Positions 1-15,078 are shown, counted from the first letter of the stretch. The stretch: 64,000 nt of DNA from Lumnitzera littorea (GCA_024138015.1 JAMXBB010000001.1:96236520-96300519); one strand, 5' to 3'. Notes: a model not told the origin generated them from the letters alone. Numbers and translations are program-made.

Positions 1-2767
1 TACAAAATCAACCTCCTTAAATACTCTTTTTTCTGACTTTGTCACCAAAGAGAGTAGGGAGCAAGTGTTGATAGGCATTTTTGGATAATTATGTAGGCTT
101 ATATTAATTGATCCAATATCTAAGCCCGGTCCAATTATCTAGTTCAGGGACAATCTCCATATACTTACTATAAATACCGAGCAAGACCTCTAGATAAGGC
201 GACCCTCTTCTCCATTCTTTTGCTCCCATAATCATTCAACAATTTTACTCTCATCACAAAAGGACTAATTTAGGCATTAGAGTAACTATGCCAAAGCACC
301 TCCTAGTAACCCTCGTAGCAATTTTCTCGTATTGTAGGTATTCATGTACTAGAACAAAAATCACCCGTCAACACTTTCCATGAGTTTAGGAAAATGATAT
401 TATGAAAATCTACCTCATATGGCAAATTGAACAAATATAACATCACAAAACAAAAATAACAAAATAACACGTCCATAAAGAAGGAAAACCCTCTACTTGT
501 GCAAAACTTATAGTCTATTAGAAAGTTTAGTACATTTGCCTAAAGTGTACAATACCAAATCCATTATAGTAAGTTTACAAGCATAACATATGATTAAAAA
601 TATAACAAGAAAGATAAGGTTAGTAGAAAGGGAAAAAATGGTATAAGAAAAGAGGGAAAAAACCATAAAAATAAGATAAGGAAGTTGAAGAAATGAAATG
701 GAAATTTATCATTTCTTTTGGATGATGGATTTGAGTTATAACTTATATATTATTTCCTTTTCCTTTTCTCTTTAGTATAACTTGGAAGATAGAAATATGA
801 TATTATTGTACATTCATTATTGTTATTTATTAATTTCTATAAAGTGGGTATATAGTACCTTTGAATATGTATCCTATAAACCTTAAAGTATAAATTTCAA
901 GATAAATATAAAATATCAGACGTTGTATTCATACATTACCTTGTGTGAGCAATTTCTCAATTATACTTAAAGTCCACGGTGTGATTCTCAATACCTATTT
1001 AGAACATATTTAATCGAGTAGGATATTATAGGGAAAGATTATAACAAGGTCAACATTCACTAATTGTATTGTAATCAAATCATAATTATAAAACTATTTG
1101 GCTATTATTGTGAATATACTAAAGCCCTTTATTTTCCTTCCGTTACTACAGCCTTTTATAGTAAATTAATTTGATGCATCTTCTAATCATTTAGTTGTCC
1201 ACCAACCAATTTATTTTCTTAGATTCTTCTAGTTAAATTGATACGAACTCAATTTATAATTGCTCTCGTTTAGCCCAACAAAAATATTTACAATTACTGC
1301 TTTTTTGCTTTGAAATCAAATATTACCCTAAATTAATTTCTCCTAAATCCTTTTAGTTGGAAATTAACAAGTCCATCATATTAAGCTCTATATACAAATT
1401 CAATTAAATTAAAAATAAAATATCTCTCAATTGCAGTCGATTAATTAAAAGAAGAATCTTGGTTAGTCTTAAATCCCCTTCCCATTTAACAAGTCATTCA
1501 ATAATCATATGTTTGGGCCCTAAATACAAAATTATAACATCAACATTATGTTATAATAAAGTGAATCCAATTATCTAGAATCAGCAACAACAAAATAATA
1601 ATCAGGTTTCGTCAATGTCCTAGACAAATTTTTTAGCACGTGATTTAATCAAGGAAACGTACTCTAGAAACATGCCATGTGATAGGTCAGCAATCTCATT
1701 TGTATAACGTATGTTGATAAAATAAACCGATATTTCTGGACTTGTTTATCACGCTGGGCTGATTCCAATTGTAACACCATGTATTTGGTGTCAGACATGT
1801 GGGCTTCTGGACTTGTTATCTGGATGGGCTTTGCTGGGAAGTGTGGAGGGCTGTGTTGTTTATCTTGATGCTGGGCCGCTTTTTGGACCATTTGCAATAA
1901 TGGAGCATGTGATCTTGGACTTCATGGCCTTTGACGAATTTGTACTCTCGTGAATGTGGCTAGAGTTACTCACTTGCTCTTATTTCATGAAGTTGGGCTT
2001 TCAGTAAAACATGGGTGATAGGATCTAAGACAATAGGTTCCAAATCTGTATCCGTACTTAAAAACTTCCACTGAGATCAAGCATACGCATACACAGAGCT
2101 TAGGTAATCTTTCCAAGTAATCATTTATTAGTATGCTAATGAATAAAAGAACTAAATTAAAGTCATTTAAGATTTTTCATTTTTTTACCATCTAATTATA
2201 AAATTCATGGATTGTATAAAATTTGTTCATTTTAGTAAATGAACATTTTTAACATTAATTGAATTATATTATTTCGTTATTATTGAAATAAAAAATTTTC
2301 ATTCCTAAGCATTCTTATGCAAAATGAAAAGAATAAGAGAATTGGTGAATAAAATAAATCTTGAAGAGGATGATTGAATGGGAGAAACGTTGAAGTGAGC
2401 GTCATGTGCATGAGAAAAAGAGGACAAATTCTATAAGTGAATAGAATATAGTTGAAGAGGTTGTGAGGTAGGTTATCAAACCATTATGATAACTATCAAA
2501 CATATGTGTAAAATATATTAAATACCTTAAAACCATAAAATATCAAATTTTGGGAGTTTTAACAGTTAAAAAAAGGGTTTAGTTTTCATAATATGGATAA
2601 AATACAGTTGATCACCGCTTGGCCAACATTGATTAGTGTTTCATGTTAAGCAAGAACAAGTGTTGTCTAGAGAGAGAATGAAGGGTTTGCCCTTACATGG
2701 CCTAGAGTAGATTATACAACATAGTGCTTCATAAATGTCCCACTTTGACCCCTTTGACATCATCACT
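1..2767. other. gene-poor AT-rich intergenic DNA
   Basis: No coding region could be supported. A short stretch near 1740-1990 is less AT-rich and has an open frame of 77 codons on the - strand, but the protein resembles no family I recognise. The rest is A/T-rich with scattered homopolymers. It may include decayed transposon sequence that I cannot assign. Confidence 0.5.
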
Positions 2768-3637
2768 TAGGGATGAACACAATTTGATTCGGTACAATTT
2801 GCTCCCATTACCGAATTGAACTGAATCTAATACAATGATTTAGTATTTTTTTTTTAAATTGAACCTAACTATACAGTTCGATTCATAAATTTTTTGAACC
2901 TAATTAAAATTGGTTCAGTTTGATTTGATCCACAATTCAAATTATTTATATTAAATTTTCGTTAAACATTTTTTTATTCAATAATATATCTTTCTTTCCA
3001 TTAAACTTTCTTATATTTCTAGTTAATTTCTCCAATATTTATCATATATAGCGATACTTACTAAAAAATTACATAAGATCTTAATAAACTCAACTTAATT
3101 GAATTAACATATGACAATCTATTCCAATAAATAATAACGAGGAGGGAGAAAAAAAGCTACTTGTCCAAAAGCATTATGAAGAAGCCAAAAGAGACACATC
3201 AAAAACTAGAAAAAAGATGAGAGACACGTAAAGAATACTAAAGTTAGAACTTAATATGAAAATATATATGAAAAGGACACTTTAGAAAAATAAAATTTAT
3301 AGATATGAAATTTCAGATGGAATTAACTCAATTTAATATTAATAATTATCCAAGAAATAAGACAAAAATAATAAGATATAAAAAATTTGATGAAATTCAT
3401 AAAGATTGACTGCAAAGAAAAATAAAAAAGCACAAAATAATTGCGTGAGTTTTTTTTTTAACCAACCGGTTCGGTTTAGTTTAAAACAATTCAATTTGAT
3501 TTACTTTCCTAAACCGAATTACGATCTATTTATATATAATCGAACTGATCCACCAATCGTACAATCTGCAAAAAAACCAACTTTTCAATTATGTTTATAA
3601 TTCGACTCATAATTCGCGATTTTTCTACTCAGCCCTA
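2768..3637. mobile_element. non-autonomous hAT-type element (MITE), 870 bp
   Basis: The left end reads TAGGGATGA and the right end reads TCAGCCCTA, forming imperfect terminal inverted repeats of the TAGGGxTGA type common in plant hAT MITEs. The flanks TCATCACT (2760-2767) and TCATCACC (3638-3645) match at 7 of 8 positions, as expected for an 8-bp hAT target duplication. The subterminal parts are rich in ACCGAA/TTCGGT-like words (about 2790-2940 and 3460-3600), also typical of this group. The interior is AT-rich and has no transposase. The inverted ends and target duplication are visible; family placement rests on general knowledge. Confidence 0.75.
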
Positions 3638-6600
3638 TCATCACCTCACCTAAATAATTAGGGAGATGGTTGACAAGATTAAATGTAATCCACATGAATT
3701 CACCCATTATATAGGTGGTGATGTATTCTTATATATGGCGTCTTTTAATGGTAAGAGCGAGATTTACCTTCATGTTTGTTCATAGCCGTGGTCAATTTGC
3801 TTCAATGTCTTCAAGATCATAGTCCGAAACTTTGCAACATCTTTCTTGTTGCCAGAAAGTGCTCAAATCATACGTTCATAGGTCATAGTGGAAAGTGGAG
3901 ATGATAACGATTTGGTTGGGGGCGGGAAGGGCAAGAGGAGGTGTGGACTACCCCTAACTCCGTTCGGTTGCTTCCCTTTCCTTTGATAGGAGATCATGCC
4001 TCTTTCCATGTTAGCAAGAGGAGAAAAATTTGTAAAAGGAGGTTTCTAGACAGGTTTGGGCTTTTGGAAAAATTCTTCTTTCCATTGTTCCCCCAATGAA
4101 TTGACAAAAATGTCCTTGTGAATTTTTCACAGCATGCTATTGTGCAACATGCTAATGTCAAACCAAGATTTAAACCTCTTTTTAAATGTTAGGTCTTACG
4201 TTAGCATGTCAATGCCGATCAACAACATAAAGAACTTACTAGATGCATTCAAACGCTTGTTTTTGGAAAATTTGAGCAAGCATCATCTTCCATTTATAAT
4301 TAAAATAAGGAAACTTAAACTCTCCTATGTTTGAGTATAAATTCAATTAGGTATTCCTTGTTTTTTATAAATCATTTGAATCCTCTATTCTTATATTGAA
4401 ATTCAATTTACGTCTAATATAATGTTCTCGATGAGTCATTTGCACCATGCAAGTCCCTTTATTACTATAATATGTCCTATAACTTATTATATAAATGTGG
4501 AGCAATTGTTCTATAAGAATAACACAAACATAAAGGACTTATATGATCCTTTTAAAATATAGAAGACTTAATTAAAGTTTGATACAAACATAGGGACTTC
4601 TACAAAGAGTTCCAAATTTAAACATTTTTCATGTTAATGCCTCAGGTTACTTTTTGGAATCAGACAATCAGTATATCTATTATAATAATCATTATCATTA
4701 AGTAGGGTAATAGTAATAGTGATACAAGTGCTTTAATATTTACTTCCTTCTCAAACTACAATGGACGCCACAAACTTTTTCTGTGACGCAAAACTAAAAG
4801 AAATTTGATATTATTAGCAAAAGGCCAATGCGATCAGAAAGTTCGAGACTCGGACGGACCTGTTTTTGGCAATGTATCGCGGCAATTCATCATTATTTTA
4901 TTGGATTTTTAATGATATTTTTATAATGATTATTGTAAATGTGGCTTATTGTATCTCTATTAGAAAGTAAAGATATCTATTAGAAAAAGTTTAAATTTGA
5001 ACACTAAAATGAAAATAGAAATACTTCTACTATTATTATCCTATTTTTAAAATAACATACCATCCATATAATAGAGATATTGATTTACTTCATTACTATA
5101 CAATAAAGATTTTAAAATGAAAAAGAGAAAAATTTGTAGTTGGAGTATTAAAATGAAAAGAAAAAACAAAAAAATAATCAAAGTACAGTCAATCATGACA
5201 TTTAGTATACTTAATCACCATAGTTTTAGTCTATATATGGCAGTTTTTTCCTCCAGATTCATGAAGTTCAAATTGTACTACTTTTCCATCGCGTTATGTA
5301 ATTTTTAATTCATTCTTCGCACGAAGTTTCCGATAATAAACTTGCATCATAAATCTTCCTGCAACAAATTAAAGCAATAATAAAGATTAAAGAATAAGGA
5401 TCAAAAGGGCAAAGCTTTATCTTTGTTCAGTACACCATCACGCACACCTTTACTGAATTTGACGTGCCATCTGCCCCACTTTGTAAGCTCGTCACAGTTC
5501 AATAAAATTAAAATATACATATACATAATCCTTCACCAAGTATGTTTCTTACATTATCTTTTGCTTTTGTCGAAGAATAGTGCAGCTGATCCCAGCTAAT
5601 CCTTGATTAATTTCGTATGATAAAATATTAGATAGTGCTAAAATTATCGTGTCAAGAAACGCTTTCTTTTACCTGGTTAATAATACTTTAGAAGTAGAGA
5701 GCACTCCGATTCATCTCCAATATTATATTACAACTTCCATGTTGATATTTTCTGGGATTTATGTATTAGTACTATTATTATTATCTTTTCATATATAGTG
5801 TTAGCATTGAGTTTGGATTTTAAGTAATAAATGGTAGACATCGGGGATAAATAAGAGAATAATCAAATGGGAAGGCCTTTATTATTATTATTTTTTTATT
5901 TTACTAAATCAAATGGGAGAGTTTAACCATATAAATTTAATGTGGAACCCGACATATAACAACGATTCTTTCGATTATATTGCACTATTTCCTTTAAATT
6001 TAGTCTTTAATACTCAAAGCATTTATATATATGTTCTTTATACAAGACAAAACCCTAATTTCGTCAAACCCTAATTTCGTCAAATGAAATTAATTAACAA
6101 ATACTAAAAAAACATAAAACGAGGAATTATCATAAACATATACATTAAGCCTGATTATCTAGGACATATGCCAATCTATTGCAATATCATTATAGTCAAC
6201 TATCATATCCTTTGTTTGACCATAAGCGCCTAATACTGATAGTAGAATATCATGTCTAATAGATGAATAAACTCACTATTTCCGTGATCTAACTTTGTCT
6301 TTAGGCATTACACTTTGCTTATCGATCAAATCTCAATTGTCATGTAAATTCAATAAATATTAAAGAAAAAATCTCCTCCTTAACTCAAATTTACATAACT
6401 TAACATATATATATATATATATATATATTTTTCCATTCCACTAACAACACGCCCTCCTCTATCATCAACAAAAACACAACTAGGATCCCTTTACCTAAAG
6501 GATTGACATCCAAGATAGATCTACTAGGGATTGTCGTCCTTTGTAGCAAAAAGAAGGTATTGGACTTAACGCCTCACATCACCATCCAGAATTGACACCT

Positions 6601-9600
6601 AAGGATCCCCAATGGTGTTTATATATAAGTTTATACCCTAATATACATTGAAGGAAATAGCTTAAGCACCGATATAACACAAAAGGAAGAAATTGCCACA
6701 AGTCTACACGATAAGCCCAATAAACCATTATGCGCACTAACAGGCTATAACACCTAAATAGTCCACTATTGCCCCTACTGGTTGACCATGACCACTTAAG
6801 ACCATTAACTATCAACTCTAGAGTTCAACCATTATTTTCCTTTGACGGTCCCTTTTTCCCTTGTTCTATCTTCATCTACTGCTCTGATTTCCAATCTCGT
6901 GTAAATTCAAAACACGTTGTACATGTAGATTCCAAGTCAATCAAGAATAATTATCAAGGGCATCTATACTTGAGTTTGTGTACAAAGTATTCGAGAATCA
7001 ACCATATGAATCAATTCTTATCAGCCACGTCACAATGCCTTACTTTACAAATCAGCCACATGTTATTTTGCATTCATATGACAAATGCACTAGAATCTTT
7101 ATTTGTCATGGTTATAAATTATACCATCTCTGAGTAAGCAAACCAAATATAAAATAGAAAAGAAAGTCAAAATAACAAAACAATTAGTGCTTAAACACTA
7201 CAGTTTGATGGAGTTGTTATGATTGTTACGTTGCCGTTAAAGAATACATTAAAGTACGACTTTTTGTCATTTGTTAAGACATGGTTGAACTAAACTAACT
7301 TATCCCGGTAATCACATGTCAAAGGGGGAATGAATTTGACCAAAAAAAAATTGATACATAAAACCATAAAAAAGAAAGACCTCAACAGCTCAGACAAGGA
7401 AAGTGAGGTTCATTTATACATATAACATTAAGACAATTAGTCTTTGGTTTTAAGCTCACTTCCATCATTATTTATACCATACAAATTAGGTTTTCAAGAT
7501 TATTAAAACAAAAATTAGTGGCCATCCTTAGTCCACCACGAAGTTTCTGACACTTGGAACTACCCCAATACACTCATTTTAACTTCTACCTTGCTGCTGT
7601 AACACGTTCCTTTCCTCCACCCAACCAAGTTCTCATTTTCTGGTCGTTTGGCCCACATGAAAATTCATAATTTTTTATTGCTAAACAGAAATGTTTGAAA
7701 ATAGGGTTTCTTGTACGACATCATTAAAATAATCGAATCGATAGTGATAACTATAACGACAACGATAATCATGCTTTATTTTAAGTTATTGATAAATTAG
7801 ACTTGGTGTCAATATAAATTAAGTTGGGGTTACGAATTGGTGGGAGTCATGATGGTTTTCATGAAGGTGATAGGAGAGAGTGCAACATAGTTTTCAGACG
7901 ACGTAGAGGATAGCATTTTCTAATCTCCATATGTCCCAATGGCAAAGTGTTTTGCTTGATTCCAAAGTATGTGTCAACGTATTACTTTATAATATATATC
8001 TAATAAGCAATTTTGAATAAATGTAAATGTTGTAGTAGCAATATTAACAAGTGTCTTAAAAACATTGTTTTGTCAATAAACCTATATAAATATAAATATA
8101 TATATATATATGTGATATGCATGTATGTGCGTATGAAGTATCTTATTGTTTTTCATTTATTATAGATTAGTTATATCAAAGGTGATAAAAAAATGTCAAG
8201 AAATATTAGCAAATTTTCTATGTGCTACTTCATAATTGGCTCCCTTGGAATACCATTAATAATTATTAGGATCCGATTCAGGTTTTGGTTATGGATCGAT
8301 AAAACAGAGGAAACAAAGCTAATATAAAAGGTAATTGATACATGATTTTCTTAATGTTGAAAACTCTAAATCAAGGGGAGAACAAAAAAAAAAAAAACAT
8401 GACAAAGACTTAAAATAAATTCACTTTGGTGTAGATGCAAGATTAGCATGAGATCGTATAGAGCAACTTCACCACAATCAAATCTTACGGGCCGATCCCT
8501 CGTAGCTCTAGTAGTGCCCTCATCACTACACTACAACAGTATACATTTAAAGACTTACAAAGGCAAATCCTAATTAATGACCTAATTCAATGAATAACTT
8601 AGGCCATGAGAAGAGAGGAAATAGTCAATAAGACATTAGAAATCTTGAATGGCTCGATTATGGAGAAGTTTCTTGGCGTGATTGTAAGAATCCTATATTT
8701 CCCTTGCTCAGAGAAAAAGCATTAGTGATATTATATATAACATAAATTGATCTAGAAATATCAATAAAATTTTAACATAAAAAAATATAACTGATAATTT
8801 TTCTAAAAACAAAATATTATTATTAATATTTATATATCATTCATGAATAAACATAAAATATTATTATCAATAAATTATTTTACCTTCCCTTAGTAGAAAT
8901 TTGGCTCAGTGGACTGATTCGATTCCCATGTTCCAATCGTTGGTGTGTTTGCCTTGGTTCATGCGCCCGAGTTTCTTAAAAATTCAAAACGCACTCTTTT
9001 AATGGACTTTGGTGTAATTAATTATTTAAGCATGATTTATAATTAATAATCCATTTAATGCTAAGATTTCCACGTCTTGATGAGACGGGGTCACTATCCT
9101 ATCACACTTAAGTCATTGTTGAGACATAGTCAACACAAGCACAACCATAAAGCGAAGCACTTTACTATTGATGCTGCGTATGTATTATATGCCATATGAC
9201 TACATCATTCATATGTATTATAACTAAATATTAACTACTAGACCTTCGTGTTTTGTTTTTCATTTGGGTATGTCCTATAAAATTTATTAGATCATCATTA
9301 TCATGTGATAAACTTATAAATGTAAATTGTCCAGACAGTTATCCGATCCGGACTAATATCACATGAAACTATATGCCAATCTTGAAATCGTTAGACATCA
9401 CCCATCCAGATTAATATATGAACTTGCTTTGAACATCACTTAGACAAGTTATTTCTATAGTAATTTTGATCATTAATAACTATCCATATGGTGGAATTTT
9501 TTTTTTTTTTTTTATAAAAAACCCATTATAAGTGACACACCACATAGATTATGACATACTAGGTAATGTGAAATAAAATATCAAAATTAAGATTCAACAT

Positions 9601-9767
9601 GGCAAAATAACTATTAAGAATTATTACAAATACTTTTATATATTAAATTTTTATTTAATCTTATCTATCTTGTCGGAATGCGCATGATGTAATTGATAAA
9701 AGTTTTCCCATTCATGGTGATGTAAATTCTCACTGCTCAAAGGAAACATAATTAGGGTTTGTATAGA
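3638..9767. other. intergenic DNA without supported genes
   Basis: About 6 kb with only short, unrecognisable open frames, including a 122-codon + strand frame at 6769-7137 overlapping a 78-codon - strand frame. The stretch 3720-4060 is slightly GC-richer, but no protein family could be read. An (AT)12 run lies at 6405-6428 and another AT run near 8095-8112. A poly(T) run occurs near 9498-9514. Confidence 0.5.
6405..6428. repeat. (AT)n microsatellite
   Basis: A perfect run of about twelve AT dinucleotides inside AT-rich intergenic DNA; likely length-polymorphic. Confidence 0.9.
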
Positions 9768-10010
9768 TGGGATTCTATTTTATTTTTCCCTGCATATATG
9801 GTCGTTTTGGTGGCCATTTATTGGACAAATAAAAGCAAGTAACAATTAACACCAAATCATTGCACATGAATACGAGTTTTATATGGGATTCTTTTCTCCT
9901 TTCCCCCAACATATATTGCCATTTTGGCAGCCTCTTATTGGAGGCGCCTACTAGAGAATAAAAGCACGTAGTATTTTCTGCCAAAAAAATTGCACATGAA
10001 TGCAAACTTT
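9768..10010. repeat. tandem duplication, two units of about 115-130 bp
   Basis: Two adjacent diverged units start with TGGGATTCT (about 9768 and 9883). Both share, in order, a CATATAT block, GTTTTGG/ATTTTGG, TTATTGGA, AATAAAAGCA and TTGCACATGAAT before ending near ACTTTA. The second unit carries a small extra segment after TTATTGGA. A 76-codon - strand frame crosses both units but reflects the repeat itself, not a recognised gene. Confidence 0.75.
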
Positions 10011-13000
10011 AACAGTAAAAAAATATTAACACAAATTGTAAATATATTTTGAAATTATTGTTTTGTCTTTTTATAACTTTTGAATATATATATACATACC
10101 AACAAACCCTTAATAAACCTCAAAACCCTTAAAAAGAGACTAGAATAAGATACGTACGTCTTTTTAACTTGAAGCCAAATATTTTGTGCACGAGTAACTA
10201 ATTATTCCAATCGACAAAAATATTCTCTCTTTTTTTTTTTTTTTTTATTCGGTAGAAAGTTGACAGAAATATTCTTGGGGAGACAAGATTCAATTTAAGT
10301 TTAAAAAAAAAAAAAAAAAAAGAAGAATTATTGACCATAAAAAGACAAAAAGAAAGAATCATATTCGTGAAAAGTAAATATTCCCCTTATTTTCCTAAAA
10401 AGAAAAAGAAAATCCATTGATTCATCATGATTTTACTTTTCATGTGTAGAATCTTATCATGACTTTTATCATGTCATGTTAGGTTATGGTTAACCTGCGG
10501 GCAAGGAAAATTGTATTAGTCAAAAGATCGGATGATGTTGAGGAGTCGTTGGCAAGAAGAGAAAGATGAAGAATTATCCTTCCATATAAAATTTGGAAAA
10601 TATTCTTTTCTTTTTTCTCAAACAATCATCAAACAGATTTTTTGCATTTATCATCTTCTATTACTAAGCTTTACTGATTAATAAAACCCTTTTTTCTCAT
10701 AGATGAATTATAGAGAGATACACGGAACACATTCATTTTTAGGTCAAAAGTATAAACTATAAAAGATTAATCATCAATAAAATGAGGATAAAGTTAAATG
10801 TGGCAATGCTTGACGATTTATTATTGTGATATATTGTGCTAAGAAAGAGAACAAATAATAAAAGTGGGAACATAGGGCTAGCAAGACAGTGAAAAAAGCA
10901 TCCCTCCCAAGAATAGCGTTATTTTTTTCTATTAAATTCATTAAAAAGTTATTCCAAAACCCGTGATAAGTCTTAGAAAAGAAGATTTCTATATTATTCT
11001 ATATTGAATACACACTTAAAAATGAGAAAATATGTAAAAAAAAAAAAAGTGAAAAGCTTTTTTTAGTAGTACTTTAACACAAGACGCTCCCAAATATCTA
11101 TTAATATTTTCTTCTTTCTGTTTATGTCATCAACCGAAAGATTACAAGAACAAGAACTGTTACATAAAGGGTTAGGAATCCCACCGCATCTAATCCAAAC
11201 ACTGTTAGAAAGGACAAGACGGACACGCTCCTCCACATCATACCTTAAGGTTTTAGATATGCATCGATGTATTATCAAAAGACGAAAGCGACATCGGATC
11301 TGTTCATTGTGTAATGTTACACACACTTTTTGTTGTGTTTATGTCGTTTTGTCTCAACCCCAGCTTAAACGAAAGAAAAGAAAAGTAAATGATCGGTGCT
11401 GGCATCCGAGGCATAACCTTGATCGTACATGATGTTAAAATAAAAATACAAGGCGCATGTAATGAATAATAATTATCGTAAATGACAGTATATGATTGAC
11501 CAAAATACAAGTTAATTTGATCCTAATAATCTTTAAGAGTTATATGTATGGATATTAATTGTTTTTAGCAGTAAGTAAAAGATAATTAATAATTATGTGA
11601 GCAATAAGCAATGTATTAAAATGTTGTATGTCCTATATGAAAATGGATGTCATATGACTTATAACATGTATATTTAACACATAATATAATTCTTTAACAG
11701 TTGATTAGATAAATTAACGTTGGTATAGTCATTCAATATCTATAAGGTATCCATACAAGTATATGATGCTATAATTTAAGAGGGAGATATATATATCATA
11801 ATTACTGTAACATATAAACATATTGACGGTAAGACTTATTGTAGACTAAGTGGAATTGAATAATATTATTCATCACAATGCAATATAATATTCACAATGA
11901 TTTCAGGTTCAACGAGGTCAAATCTTGAAGAGAAAATTCATTTGTAAATATCACATGTTTTGGTAAGTAATTGATAAATATTAATAATAGTCAAATACAT
12001 ATAAATAATAATGGATTTCTTATTTTCTGTGTGAAAATTTTAATTAATATCTATTTATCACTTATTAAACTACGTAATATATTAATATTATTGAAAACTT
12101 TTCCAAAAATATGGATTTCCTTACTTATTTGGTTTTCCTTACTAAAAAGTGACATTTTTCAATTAATGTGCTTCATCTTTATTAATTATTACATACATAA
12201 GCTGCACCATTATACATGATTTATTTTGGAAAGTTCCAATCGATAAAAATATCTAGAACGTAGGAGTACAGTGTGATTCCCGTTCAACGGAAGCTATGTA
12301 ATTTAAGTTAGAAAACAGACGGTTCTATTGCTAGAAGGGGAAATCACGGTTCGGAATGGTTTAGTTTACCAAAACAAACCAAAAAATAAAAACGCCATTT
12401 GGTTTTTATATAACTTTTAATAAAATAATACGATTCATGGATTCAATAATATTTTGTGCTATAATAAAATATATTTGCATAGTATGTAATTTCATATGAA
12501 AAAACTAAATCCGTTTAATAATAAGTATTGGATAAAACGTGTTTTAACAGGGACAAACGTCAAACCATTTCTCCAACTTAATTTTTCTGAAGCGTTCACG
12601 ATAAGATGCAGTTAATGTATTATTTATATAATATGTAAATTTTTTTGTTTGCCTTAATAGAAGGGTAGCTTTGAAAACTTTCTAATCGATGTATATCTTT
12701 TAATGGCTTACCCTAGAAATGTTATGTAATATATTTTAGAATTTGTGCAATTGATACCTATTTATACCGTAAGTATTGTGTGATATTTTTCTACAGTTTC
12801 TTTCTTACTTTTTTTACAGAATTGATCTTATTCTTCGTCCTACTCTTAATTTATACCGTAAATAAAATATCTATATAAATAAAATAAAAAAACACGCCTA
12901 CACACAAATATATATATATGTTTGTGTATTGTAAGTCATCAATATATCTCATTATTACTTTATATACATTTAGCTTCCCCATCTATATAAAATTGCATAT

Positions 13001-15078
13001 TTAAACTCCCAAATCCTTTGGCCCAAAAGGAAAAATACTTTTGAATCTCTTACCAATGTCTTTATAGCTAAGTAATATGAACATTAATCTCCCAATAAGA
13101 TGTAGTAGATTCGATTCCTCCCTCCCTATAATGTTATGTAACAATATTTAGTTTTAAAAAAAATCCCAAATCCTTCTAGCCAAATAAAAACCTCCTAAAT
13201 CCATAAGAATTATGCTCTTGAATTACTGTAATTTCATGAAATATGTAATCATTTTTGGAAATATATATGAATTTTCTTTTTATAAATTTTTTTATCACTA
13301 GTGTTCCCATGGTAATATTAACAAAACTCATTTTATAAATGTCGAAAATAGAAAACCTAGCACATTCTATCACTAAGGAATAACGCTGTTATTTTAATCT
13401 AAAGGTTTTGGGTTAAATTTCATGCATTGATCTTACCATAATTGTCGACAAAATTCTTGATTTAGATATATAAACCAATAGCAGACCACGAAAATACACG
13501 TCAACTTCACCTAATAAGTTGATTGTTACCAGCTGTATCTACCTTAAAAGACTAAACAAACAAAAAGCAAAGGAACACAAATAAGTTAATGTAACGCAGA
13601 GAAAAAGTAATAGTTACAAACAATACTTATAGATTAAGATGTATGTGAAAAATGTTAATGATAGTTAGAGACACTTATTTAAAAATTAAATAAAAATCTT
13701 CGTGTGTATTTATATAATTGTGTTTTATTCCTTTCCGAAATCTATGTATAATCAATGTTAAAAGCATGTTGAGTTTATTTTTCAGACTTTAAACAAATAC
13801 TTGAAACGCTCCTTATTTAATAGGAATATATATATATATATATAAAGGATATATAAATGACCAATGAAAAGAAATTTTTACTTATTTATGTACTTGCATT
13901 TTACCAAAATGTCTAATCAGAAATGGAAAAATTGAACGTTCTCGTTTTAAATTACATAACAAATCTGCATCATGCGTTAATCAAACCCCCAATGTATATT
14001 TATACATTTTTATGTCGTAGTGGTCTGGTCATGTCACTTCCACGTAGCAATCTTCTTTTTACATTGGGAAATACCTTAGCAAAGAATGGGGGATGCATTT
14101 CTTGTGGTTTCGTTCCATGCACTGTACTTTCTGAGTTTTGGAGCTGAAAGCATGGAAAAGAATAAAGTGAATGTCGAAGCGTGTGGATATGAAAGAGAAA
14201 ATAACAAAAGCAAAAGCGAGACAACAGAGAGACGTGGCTTCATGTTTTTTATTGCTCATGTGCTCGTCAAACACTGCATTGCATGCGCTGATGAACAACA
14301 ATGGAGAAAATCAAGATACAGACCATATTCTAGCCAGCTTTATTCTCACATGTGTTTTTAAAAACTAAAGTTAAGACCCTTGCTCTTTGCATCTTAAATT
14401 TAACTTTTTCACGTATTATATATATATAATATATAAGCATCAGTAAAACCTTAATATATGTAGTATATACAATACAAAGGTGAAAATGACAGTAGTTTTA
14501 GAAACTATCAATTTTATAATCATCAATATAAAAAATTTATGAGTAGTTAATATAGGTAAGGTGTAATAATCATGAACCTTTTTAAATCTAGTAACTCACT
14601 TGTTAAACCACACTACTACTGCTGTTGTGGTTTGAGAAATTGGTTCGTTGGTTATTATATATAGGTGTTGTTCACGGATTATAATAAGGTACTTGTTAAT
14701 ATTCGAAAAAGTAATTTGTTGGGATGGGATATAGATTTTTTTATTATAGATCACTAGACACACAGTTATAAGTAATGAAAAGGAAGAAAAAACGTATAGA
14801 ACTTATTTGTGAAAAAACTATCACAAGGTTTAATTAATCGATTGTGGTGCAACAACATATGTAAAATTGTTTCCTCAGCAATCTTTGAGCACCCACTTCC
14901 TCTATCAGCTTAGGAATTCTACTCTCACAACAATATGTACATATATAGAATTACGAAGAATCAAACTCTACTACATATAATAGGAAATAACTTAAGGCAT
15001 GAAGACAATACAAAATAGGAAATTGTCATAATATAACCGTCCTTTTATAGATCTTTTTTCTTTTTTTCTTTGGCTTAA
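10011..15078. other. intergenic DNA without supported genes
   Basis: Mostly AT-rich. Two islands are less AT-rich. The first, 11124-11432, has overlapping frames on both strands (102 codons +, 87 codons -) with no family signature. The second, 13990-14370, has several overlapping frames of 65-91 codons on both strands. Either could be a decayed gene or a non-coding transcript. Long homopolymers lie near 10231-10246 (T) and 10302-10321 (A), and AT runs near 13829-13844 and 14418-14433. Confidence 0.45.

Noticed and set aside
6769..7137. 122-codon + strand frame
   Set aside because: Overlaps a - strand frame, no domain, no supporting promoter or poly(A) context; treated as chance.
8890..8945. 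tRNA-like text (a GGCTCAGTGG word followed by GATTCGATTCCC)
   Set aside because: The arms cannot be folded into a cloverleaf and there is no acceptor stem.
12331..12570. Third member of the TAGGGxTGA MITE family
   Set aside because: It has AACGG/TTCGG and AACCAAA words but no matching right end or 8-bp duplication.
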